From CAYYBZ01 sp964470285 [NCBI: uncultured Oligoflexia bacterium] (lineage in GTDB: Bacteria; Bdellovibrionota_G; CAYYBZ01), in NCBI GenBank assembly GCA_964470285.1, contig CAYYBZ010000074.1, positions 2,844-8,018 on the forward strand: DNA of 5,175 nt, in the 5' to 3' direction. Position 1 is the stretch's first letter, and each line of letters begins with the position of its first letter. Below are positions 1-5,175 of the stretch, one piece after another. Made by a program: the position numbers and the translations under genes. The notes beneath the pieces are model-generated. The model worked only from the letters and a program-made list of their open reading frames with translations, did no database searches and had not been told where the DNA came from.

Positions 1-1077
1 AAGGATATAAATCCTTCAAGCATTTATCTTGTAACGGGCAATAAATCATATTCTTCAAGTAATGCACATAAACTTTTTAATCCTATATTTAAGAATTACA
101 ACTCAACAAGGTTTTGTGATTTTCAGGCCAATCCGACAATAGAAGATCTAAAAAGAGGCATTAAAGTATTTAATGAGAAAAAATGTGATTTAACCGTCGC
201 AGTAGGCGGCGGAAGTGCTATGGACATAGCGAAGGCTATAACTTGCCTTGCCAATGAAAACAATATAGAAAACATCGTAAAGGGAAATAGACCCGTATCT
301 GAAAGAAGCACACCCATGGTTATGATACCTACAACAGCCGGTTCAGGCAGCGAATCTACTCAATTCTCCGTAATCAACATCGGCAAGACAAAATACTCGC
401 TAGCCCATGAAAATCTTCTTGCCGATTACGCAATTCTTGATGCCACATTCACCTTAAGTTTACCGCCTTATATAACAGCCTGTACGGGAATTGATGCTCT
501 CTGTCAGGCCATTGAGGGATACTGGGCGGTTAATTCTACTGACAAATCAAGAGAATACAGCAAACTTGCTATTGAGAAAATCGTAAAAGTTTTGGAAAAA
601 ACCGTAAATAATCCGGATTTTGCTTCAAGAGAGATTCTTTTAGATGCAAGTAACCTGTCGGGAAGAGCTATAAATATTTCTAAAACTACGGCATCGCATG
701 CAATTTCTTATCCGATAACATCTTTTTTTAACATACCTCACGGTCATGCCGTTGCTCTCACGCTGCCATCTTTACTCGAATTCAACTTCAACGTTTCAAA
801 CGATAATATACAGGATAAAAGAGGAATAGATTTTGTAAAAGACAGAATTAAAGAACTCTCATTAATGCTCAATTCAAAATCTATTGAAGAAACAAAAAAT
901 TACATTACGCAATTAATGAAAGCCATAGAACTCAAAACGAAACTGTCTGAACTGGGTATAAGGAAGACTGATATTAATACTATTGTTGAAAACGGTCTTA
1001 GTCCCCAAAGAGTCAGCAACAACCCAAGAAAAATGAGTGAAAAGGATTTAAGAAAACTGCTCAGTGATGTTTTATGA
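1..1077 (+). CDS. Iron-containing alcohol dehydrogenase, probable phosphonoacetaldehyde reductase (PhpC/HEP-dehydrogenase type), 5'-partial
   Basis: The frame is open from base 1, so the gene starts upstream; the ATG at 220 falls inside the nucleotide-binding motif and is not the start. The window holds 358 residues; the family is usually about 370-390, so only a short N-terminus is missing. Numbering from the window edge: a Rossmann-like part with LVTG (10-13), an ANPTIEDLKRG segment (43-53), GGGSAMDIAK (69-78, NAD(P) binding), PTTAGSGSE (about 110-118), and the metal-site region with Asp165, Gln169, His233 and His247. The QAIEGYWAVNST stretch and the NPT.ED segment resemble enzymes that reduce phosphonoacetaldehyde to 2-hydroxyethylphosphonate, which compete with the transaminase route to 2-aminoethylphosphonate. 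The first metal histidine of the superfamily is Gln169 here. The stop overlaps the next start (ATGA), so the two are probably co-translated. Seen: the family motifs. Inferred: the exact substrate; another short-chain aldehyde is possible. Confidence 0.82.
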   Translation, partial: KDINPSSIYLVTGNKSYSSSNAHKLFNPIFKNYNSTRFCDFQANPTIEDLKRGIKVFNEKKCDLTVAVGGGSAMDIAKAITCLANENNIENIVKGNRPVSERSTPMVMIPTTAGSGSESTQFSVINIGKTKYSLAHENLLADYAILDATFTLSLPPYITACTGIDALCQAIEGYWAVNSTDKSREYSKLAIEKIVKVLEKTVNNPDFASREILLDASNLSGRAINISKTTASHAISYPITSFFNIPHGHAVALTLPSLLEFNFNVSNDNIQDKRGIDFVKDRIKELSLMLNSKSIEETKNYITQLMKAIELKTKLSELGIRKTDINTIVENGLSPQRVSNNPRKMSEKDLRKLLSDVL

Positions 1078-2207
1078 GTTTACTGAAAGAAATTTCCGAT
1101 CTTTTCCGATTCTCTTTTAAAACACCTAAAGAAGATAAAGAGATTGTCATATACTCTGAACATGAAGGATATTACGTAAATTTTGAAGGCTTAATAGACG
1201 AGCTAACAAATAATCATAACAAAACAATTTCATATATAACATCCGACCCCAATGACCCTATATTTAAAAGCAAAAACAAAAAAATTAAAGCCTTTTACAT
1301 CAAATCATATCTGCCGTTTGTGATGTCACTTATTAAATGTAAAGTTTTTATAATGACATTAACCGATTTGAATCAATTTCACCTCAAAAGATCCGCAAAT
1401 CCCGTTCATTATGTGTATGTATTTCATTCCATGGTAAGCACTCACATGATGTACAGAAAAGGGGCATTTGATCATTACGATTCAATACTCTGTACCGGCC
1501 CTCATCAGATTGAAGAGATAAGAAAATATGAAAGTATGAACAAACTTAAACCCAAAGCTCTTATAGAAGCGGGTTATTACAGGCTGGGAAGGATTATAAG
1601 CAATTACAAAAAATACAGAGATTCAAATCCTGCAAGTAAAGAGCCGAAAACCCTACTCATTGCACCATCCTGGGGAAAAAACAACATTTTCGAATCATGC
1701 GGAGAAAAGCTAATTGATATTTTACTCAAAAGCGGTTTTGAAGTTATAGCAAGACCTCACCCGGAAACAATCAGAAGATCGCCGGAGATAATAAATTCCA
1801 TTTTCAACAAATTCTCAAAAAACGCATCATTTACATTTGAAAAATCTGTTTCTTCAGATGATTCCTTATTAAAATCCGACATCCTTATCTGTGACTGTTC
1901 AGGAATAGCTCTTGAGTATGCATTTGGAACTGAAAGACCCGTATTGTTTCTTGATGTCCCCTACAAAATGCAAAACGATGAATATAAAAATTTTAGTATT
2001 GAGCCTTTAGAGCTTTCTATCAGGAAAAAGATAGGCATTATTCACAAAACGGCAGATTTAGAAAACCTGCCCAAAATAATTAAACAGATGCATTTAAACA
2101 ACAAATACATAGATGAAATACGCAAACTCAGAGAAAAATATATATTTCATGCCGGAGAATCATCAAAGATTGGATCTGATTATATTCTTGAACTTTTAAG
2201 TAAATAG
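1074..2207 (+). CDS. CDP-glycerol glycerophosphotransferase-family protein (TagB/TagF-like)
   Basis: A 377-residue protein that fits the length of a single TagB/TagF-like catalytic module (Glyphos_transf). The N-terminal half ends in YVFHSMVSTHMMYRKGAFD (His118 and His124), in place of the usual Tag HG motif. It is followed by a YDSILCTGPHQ.EEI segment (135-149) and an EAGYYRLG turn (165-172). The C-terminal half has the IAPSWG loop (196-201), the RPHP motif (227-230, matching the second catalytic histidine of TagF) and SDILICDCSGIALEYA (268-283), the nucleotide-binding region. There is no signal peptide or clear membrane span, so it probably works at the inner face of the membrane. Family members transfer glycerol phosphate or related groups from CDP carriers to polymers. 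Directly behind a phosphonoacetaldehyde reductase, it may use a CMP-activated phosphonate; this is inference. The ATG is chosen from the four-base overlap with the previous gene. I see no Shine-Dalgarno sequence, so translation is likely coupled. Confidence 0.8.
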   Translation: MSLLKEISDLFRFSFKTPKEDKEIVIYSEHEGYYVNFEGLIDELTNNHNKTISYITSDPNDPIFKSKNKKIKAFYIKSYLPFVMSLIKCKVFIMTLTDLNQFHLKRSANPVHYVYVFHSMVSTHMMYRKGAFDHYDSILCTGPHQIEEIRKYESMNKLKPKALIEAGYYRLGRIISNYKKYRDSNPASKEPKTLLIAPSWGKNNIFESCGEKLIDILLKSGFEVIARPHPETIRRSPEIINSIFNKFSKNASFTFEKSVSSDDSLLKSDILICDCSGIALEYAFGTERPVLFLDVPYKMQNDEYKNFSIEPLELSIRKKIGIIHKTADLENLPKIIKQMHLNNKYIDEIRKLREKYIFHAGESSKIGSDYILELLSK

Positions 2208-2210
2208 TTG

Positions 2211-2244
2211 CTGTGAAAGGTATCAGACTACTTTTACTACACAG
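2211..2244. terminator. Stem-loop between converging genes, possible bidirectional terminator
   Basis: The arms are CTGTGAAAGGTA (2211-2222) and TACTTTT plus CACAG (2229-2235, 2240-2244), with a six-base loop and a four-base bulge (ACTA). This gives 12 pairs including one G-T. It fills the gap between the stop at 2207 and the facing stop at 2249. The next T-run on the + strand (2258-2263) is 14 bases further on, and on the - strand no T-run follows. It is therefore not a textbook intrinsic terminator, and the call rests mostly on position. Confidence 0.4.
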
Positions 2245-2248
2245 AAAG

Positions 2249-4015
2249 CTATTTAGGTTTTTTATCTTTTAGAAAAAGAGGTTGGTTATTATCCTTCCCA
2301 CCTATAATAATTCCATCTTTGACAGAAACACCTTTTGTAAAAAAGTTTGGATAATGCGTAATCCTTTCCGCCCTGGTTTTATCAAATAATGATTCGTCGT
2401 CAAATAAGTAAGAAAAAACAGCAGGAAATATATCCTGGATAATCCTGATATCATATTTACTTCCGATGTCTTTATTTGGCCATCTAATTGCCAAAAATAG
2501 ACCATACCTGTCTTGAATGTCATATCTGTCGATATCTTTTTTATCTAAATTATCTTTCATGCGTGAAAGGGCGGCACAATTCCGCCTTAAATAAGGTCCA
2601 TGGTCTCCTGCAACTATTATTATGGCATCAGGATTTGTTTTGAATATTGCTTCGATGTCGCCTTGCATTTCGTAATTGGCTTTTTTAATGCCTTTAGAAT
2701 ATTTCTTTGTTTCGTCAGGCATGCAGCGACCGGAGTTTTGGCTATGTCCCGGGACAGTGCTGTGAGAATAGAGTATATACGGAGGCAGATTTTTCATGTT
2801 TAGAACTCGCCGTTTTTTTTCTATATAGGATTTATAATGAGTCTTATAATATCCTGCTTCATGTCTAAATTCTCCTTCAAGTATTGAATAAATGAGCAAT
2901 GAGTTTTCTCCACTTATAACTTCAGGAAAAAAGTAATCGTATTTTATCTCTTGGCGATTTAACCCCCTAAAAAAGGAATCTGTATGAAATATGCCAAGGC
3001 TTTTATAGCCCTTAGATTGAAGTATTGTTTGAACAGAACCTCCTACAATGTGCCTTTGAGTAATTGCATTCATTTTGTTTGTATATCGTTTTTGAGGTTT
3101 CATCCCTACTGAAAAAACTCCGGAAATAGATGAATTGGTGCAAGGTCCATTTGAATATGCATTGCCGTAAATGGTAAAGCCTTTTTGGGCAAGGTAGTCA
3201 ATTTGTGCCGAATTATCTATTCCGTAAATACGCATAGTTTCTTCGTTAGCATAAGCTTCGTATACAAGAAAAATTACGTCATTATTTTTTGCAAGGCGTT
3301 TGTTCTTTGTTTCGCTGTATATGGGATAACCAGAGATCTCTTGCTGAAGACCCGTATTCGATGAGCCTTGTGTAGTTAAAGATAGTAATGAATAAAAAGA
3401 GTTTACTAAAAAGAATACAATAAAAATATAATGGAATTGTTTTTTAAATAAAACAAATACAACCGATAATGCAATGAGAACAATTGCTGTAACAACTATT
3501 TGAAAAGAGAATTCTCCTGTTTCATGCCAATGTTTGCTGGCTGAAAGTGAAGCCATCGCAAAAATAATGTAAAGAAATCCCGCTCCTGATATCTGCAAGA
3601 GATTCTTATCTGCAAAAACGGAAAATACAACAGGGATGATTACGCAAAAAACAAGACATATAAGAATAAAAAAGGCTACTACTGAAAAGGAATCTGAGAT
3701 GTTTAGTATACTTTGATTGCTAAAGACATATTGCACAATGGGAGTTAATGGGATTAAAATAACGGCAAGATCCTTTAATTCCCATCTCTCAAATCTCTTT
3801 TCGTAATGGACAGGCTTTTTGGAAATATATCTGAGAACAGCAAAACATAAAAGAACTGCAAGTAAAGATAATGAGGACATCTTAGATAATTGAAGCACAA
3901 AAACTGCATTAACTCCCTCTTGTGGGATTATAAAAAGGCTTATTAAGGTATATACAAGAAGCGCAAGAGATACTGCGGCAATGCCTGTGAATAGTTTTGC
4001 GAAATTTCCTTTCAT
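2249..4015 (-). CDS. Membrane-anchored sulfatase/alkaline-phosphatase-fold transferase (EptA/LtaS-like phosphoethanolamine or phosphoglycerol transferase)
   Basis: The protein has 588 residues in two parts. Residues 1-212 hold about five to seven hydrophobic spans (near 8-30, 46-64, 83-98, 110-134, 145-160, 170-190 and 195-212). The rest is an extracytoplasmic catalytic domain. It carries VIFLVYEAYAN with Glu253 as likely metal ligand, SNGPCTNSSISGVFS (288-302), HSTVPGH (418-424) and the metal motif AGDHGPY (469-475; Asp471, His472). Spacing to the FS end of the nucleophile loop matches EptA-type enzymes and makes Thr293 the likely nucleophile. The neighbouring Cys292 is not in a sulfatase C-x-P-S-R context. 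Such enzymes move a phosphoethanolamine or phosphoglycerol group from a phospholipid to a surface glycan, lipid or polymer outside the inner membrane. The ATG at 4015 has a good AGGGAGA five bases upstream. The gene follows the lipoprotein by 37 bases, so an operon is likely. Donor and acceptor cannot be read from the sequence; hydrolase activity is the alternative. Confidence 0.82.
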   Translation of the reverse strand: MKGNFAKLFTGIAAVSLALLVYTLISLFIIPQEGVNAVFVLQLSKMSSLSLLAVLLCFAVLRYISKKPVHYEKRFERWELKDLAVILIPLTPIVQYVFSNQSILNISDSFSVVAFFILICLVFCVIIPVVFSVFADKNLLQISGAGFLYIIFAMASLSASKHWHETGEFSFQIVVTAIVLIALSVVFVLFKKQFHYIFIVFFLVNSFYSLLSLTTQGSSNTGLQQEISGYPIYSETKNKRLAKNNDVIFLVYEAYANEETMRIYGIDNSAQIDYLAQKGFTIYGNAYSNGPCTNSSISGVFSVGMKPQKRYTNKMNAITQRHIVGGSVQTILQSKGYKSLGIFHTDSFFRGLNRQEIKYDYFFPEVISGENSLLIYSILEGEFRHEAGYYKTHYKSYIEKKRRVLNMKNLPPYILYSHSTVPGHSQNSGRCMPDETKKYSKGIKKANYEMQGDIEAIFKTNPDAIIIVAGDHGPYLRRNCAALSRMKDNLDKKDIDRYDIQDRYGLFLAIRWPNKDIGSKYDIRIIQDIFPAVFSYLFDDESLFDKTRAERITHYPNFFTKGVSVKDGIIIGGKDNNQPLFLKDKKPK

Positions 4016-4052
4016 TTATGTCTCCCTAAATATTTGCCTACCATATTGTCTT

Positions 4053-4541
4053 TTAGAATGCGGTATATGGTGTTTGCCACGTGCCTTTTGCACTTGAGGA
4101 ACATGAAGATGTCGCTATCTCAAGTGTATATATAGGATCGTAATAAACAACTTGTGTGTCACTTCCAGTAGTGATAGTTATATCTACTGTATTTGCTGTC
4201 GTATCCCAGTTTGAAAATGTCATTGTTCCTTCATCATTCGTCAAAAGAATCGGATACCCTTCAGGCTCGCTTGTTCCGTCACTTAGTGTGATATAGAAAG
4301 AAGTTCCGTCTTCAAGTATGGCCAGAACATAACTCATAGATTCTGTAGTAGGATCACGCGTAATTCCTACTACGGCATTACCGAGATCGTCAACATTAAC
4401 GTAGCCTACTTTATTGGAAGTGGCTGAATCCGTAATATCTCCAACGTATAATTTTGAAGGTCCGCTATTTGAGCTGCAGCTTAAATAAAGGATCAGTGCA
4501 AAAACAAGGATAAATAAATTGAATTTAGAAGATATTTTCAC
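4053..4541 (-). CDS. Small predicted lipoprotein of unknown function
   Basis: I choose the GTG at 4541 as start, giving 162 residues. From there the protein opens with a textbook lipoprotein signal: basic residues (VKISSK), a hydrophobic core (FNLFILVFALILYL) and a lipobox LYLS with Cys22. The frame stays open to an ATG at 4598, but that adds 19 mostly polar residues with two cysteines, which would spoil the signal peptide. Upstream of the GTG there is only a weak purine stretch (AGAG at about nine bases, GGGA at three). The mature part (about 141 residues) is rich in Thr, Ser, Asp and Gly with short alternating hydrophobic segments (for example around SYVLAILEDG and TVDITITTG), suggesting a beta-sheet fold. 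A second cysteine lies near the C-terminus (residue 147). I recognise no family. It is the first gene of a probable pair with the membrane transferase downstream and would sit in the envelope. Confidence 0.7.
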   Translation of the reverse strand: MKISSKFNLFILVFALILYLSCSSNSGPSKLYVGDITDSATSNKVGYVNVDDLGNAVVGITRDPTTESMSYVLAILEDGTSFYITLSDGTSEPEGYPILLTNDEGTMTFSNWDTTANTVDITITTGSDTQVVYYDPIYTLEIATSSCSSSAKGTWQTPYTAF

Positions 4542-4587
4542 ATTTCCCAACTCTAAATAGCAATATTTTATATTACAAGTAGGAATT

Positions 4588-4626
4588 AGTATATCCAACT
4601 TTTGTCAGTTAAATAATAACATTATT
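4588..4626 (-). promoter_or_regulatory. Candidate promoter/operator region of the lipoprotein gene
   Basis: On the - strand a TATACT (4593-4588) could be a -10 box about 47 bases upstream of the GTG at 4541. No good -35 stands 17 bases further up; the hexamer there is TTATTT. Overlapping that position is a perfect inverted repeat, AATAAT-aac-ATTATT (4612-4626), which could be an operator. An alternative is TTGGAT (4598-4593) with TAATAT (4575-4570) at 17 bases. In DNA this AT-rich such matches are weak evidence. Confidence 0.22.
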
Positions 4627-4692
4627 CTATGGAATCGTTTACTTTTAGAATTTTTAACCTGTCGGGTGATAAGTTTTACAGATACTTCAGAT

Positions 4693-4721
4693 TTGACATA
4701 TATCATATCATTGTTGAAAAT
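4693..4721 (+). promoter_or_regulatory. Candidate promoter reading toward the GC-rich hairpin and the right-hand gene
   Basis: A perfect TTGACA (4693-4698) is followed after 17 bases by GAAAAT (4716-4721), which matches four of six -10 positions. Transcription would start near 4728, run through the GC-rich hairpin (4806-4914) and possibly on to the gene at 5038. The -10 is poor and the surroundings are AT-rich, so this is a weak call. Confidence 0.3.
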
Positions 4722-4800
4722 ACAGTGCGTAATATTTCTAAATAATAAAGAAGAATATATGCGCTCAATAAGTACAAAATGCAAATTATTTGTGCTCTTA

Positions 4801-4915
4801 CTTCCTTGCCCGGCGTTGAAAAAGGCGAAGACGGGTCCTACAGGGCTACCCTTTAGTCCGGCGAAGCTCGAAGCGGAGAAGGGTGCAGTACCGTCGGCGA
4901 TGGGCTAGGGCCAAC
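4801..4915. repeat. GC-rich imperfect palindrome, possible dispersed repeat or structured RNA
   Basis: By my count 71 of 115 bases are G or C (62%), between flanks of roughly a quarter to a third. The core folds as one hairpin: GACGG (4830-4834) with CCGTC (4891-4895), TAC (4839-4841) with GTA (4888-4890), GC with GC (4845-4846, 4885-4886), ACCCTT (4848-4853) with AAGGGT (4879-4884), and TCCG (4857-4860) with CGGA (4874-4877), around a 13-base loop. Extra bases bulge mainly from the left arm. An outer pairing TTGCCC (4806-4811) with GGGCCAA (4908-4914, one base bulged) frames it, and ATTTTT follows at 4916. It has no stop in one frame of each strand. I recognise no known RNA family or insertion sequence in it. 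Confidence 0.5.
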
Positions 4916-4995
4916 ATTTTTCATAGATAAGTAATATACGCCTAACAAAAATAATAAACTCCTAATAAATTCTCAATATCTCTTTCTTATCATAT

Positions 4996-5021
4996 ACATG
5001 GAAGTAAGTTTTCATGTTTTT
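4996..5021 (+). other. Small AT-rich hairpin with T-run in the leader of the right-hand gene
   Basis: ACATGGAAG (4996-5004) pairs with TTTTCATGT (5009-5017), including two G-T pairs, around a TAAG loop. Four more T follow (5018-5021). It ends three bases before the AAGGAGG. It is terminator- or attenuator-like in shape but weak in pairing energy. Confidence 0.25.
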
Positions 5022-5023
5022 GT

Positions 5024-5030
5024 AAGGAGG
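5024..5030 (+). promoter_or_regulatory. Strong ribosome binding site that fixes the GTG start at 5038
   Basis: AAGGAGG is a full match to the anti-Shine-Dalgarno end of 16S rRNA and stands seven bases before the GTG at 5038. It is the strongest such site in the window and is the reason for calling a gene with no ATG start. Confidence 0.7.
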
Positions 5031-5037
5031 GGCCGTA

Positions 5038-5175
5038 GTGAGAGAAGTACGGAAACTGGCATATCAGTTAACCTACATCATACTGTCTTTATTGCGTTTC
5101 AGCTACATACAAAAATTTGCAAAGACTTTCAGAGATACTATAAGTGTCGTTACTTATAACATGTATATAGGTTTC
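5038..5175 (+). CDS. Start of a gene of unknown function, 3'-partial
   Basis: A frame beginning with GTG at 5038 runs without a stop to the window edge (46 codons). It has an ideal AAGGAGG seven bases upstream, which makes a real start likely despite the short visible length. The N-terminus is basic (MREVRKLAYQ), then moderately hydrophobic with a segment TYIILSLLRFSYI (residues 12-24), then KFAKTFRDTISVVTYNMYIGF. The short hydrophobic run broken by an arginine could be a membrane or amphipathic helix; it does not look like a clean signal peptide. I recognise no family from this fragment. A 35-base stretch with a small hairpin precedes it, and the GC-rich palindrome lies about 120 bases upstream. 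In-frame ATG codons occur only near the edge (5161), so the GTG is preferred. Confidence 0.55.
   Translation, partial: MREVRKLAYQLTYIILSLLRFSYIQKFAKTFRDTISVVTYNMYIGF

Larger units (their letters stand above)
4542..5037. other. Divergent intergenic region of about 500 bases
   Basis: This region lies between the lipoprotein start (4541, - strand) and the GTG start at 5038 (+ strand), so both flanking genes point away from it. It holds the weak - strand promoter signals near 4588-4626, a + strand TTGACA at 4693, the GC-rich hairpin block 4801-4915, and a small AT-rich hairpin just before the ribosome binding site at 5024. The frame 4666-4908 (80 residues, or 49 from the ATG at 4759) is not called as a gene: its second half is simply the GC-rich block read through, and that block is also open on the other strand. 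Confidence 0.6.

Noticed and set aside
220-222. ATG at 220 as the start of the dehydrogenase
   Set aside because: The frame is open back to base 1 and encodes conserved family sequence (LVTG, ANPTIED, GGGSA) before this methionine.
123-317. Minus-strand frame of 64 codons
   Set aside because: It lies entirely inside the dehydrogenase coding sequence, opposite its conserved glycine motif; no ribosome binding site or family.
2302-2523. Second minus-strand frame of 73 codons
   Set aside because: It is an out-of-frame shadow of the C-terminal catalytic domain of the membrane transferase, whose own frame carries all the motifs.
2600-2803. Plus-strand frame of 67 codons
   Set aside because: It is antisense to the AGDHG and HSTVPGH region of the transferase; the cysteine/phenylalanine-rich product fits an antisense artefact.
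3100-3150. Formylglycine-type sulfatase site at the cysteine of GPCTNSS
   Set aside because: The C-x-P-S/A-R signature is absent; spacing favours the adjacent threonine as in EptA-type transferases.
4666-4908. Plus-strand frame of 80 codons as a real gene
   Set aside because: Its first part is AT-rich with no good ribosome binding site and its second part is the GC-rich palindrome read through; the opposite strand of the block is also open. It is kept only as a possible remnant.
4801-4915. SRP RNA or another common structured RNA
   Set aside because: A GTCCGG occurs in the loop region, but the conserved GGAAGGAAGCAGCC of SRP RNA is absent, and no tRNA, tmRNA or RNase P signature is visible.
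4806-4946. Integron attC site (GCCTAAC at 4940-4946 matches the RYYYAAC core, and treponemal integrons are known)
   Set aside because: The palindrome has GTT on its left and AAC on its right, the reverse of attC; no GTTRRRY partner stands at a fitting distance from GCCTAAC, and the surrounding genes are not cassette-like.

Overview
The window is AT-rich (roughly one third G+C by eye) with tightly packed genes. Its reading frames look like those of a host-associated spirochaete, most plausibly an oral Treponema. That assignment is an inference: it rests on base composition, on lipoproteins of this style, and on the known occurrence of phosphonate biosynthesis in Treponema denticola. It is not a sequence match I could run.

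Left part (1-2207, + strand): the end of a phosphonate/cell-surface operon. The first gene is open at the window edge. It is an iron-type alcohol dehydrogenase of the kind that reduces phosphonoacetaldehyde to 2-hydroxyethylphosphonate. Its stop overlaps the start of a TagB/TagF-like (CDP-glycerol glycerophosphotransferase family) transferase by four bases. Together they suggest that a reduced phosphonate, or a glycerol-phosphate-like unit, is made and then attached to a surface glycan or lipid. The enzymes for C-P bond formation and nucleotide activation would have to lie upstream of position 1.

Middle (2249-4541, - strand): two genes converge on the first operon. A small predicted lipoprotein, best started at a GTG at 4541, is followed 37 bases later by a membrane-anchored alkaline-phosphatase-fold transferase (sulfatase/EptA/LtaS type). 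The transferase has an EptA-like catalytic threonine. A stem-loop at 2211-2244 sits between the two converging 3' ends.

Right part (4542-5175): about 500 bases without a convincing gene. Within it is a sharply bounded GC-rich block (about 62% G+C, 4801-4915) that folds into a long imperfect hairpin. It is preceded by a consensus TTGACA box and followed by a short T-run. This is the least explained part of the window and looks like a dispersed repeat or a structured RNA. A further + strand gene begins at a GTG at 5038 behind a perfect AAGGAGG and runs off the window.
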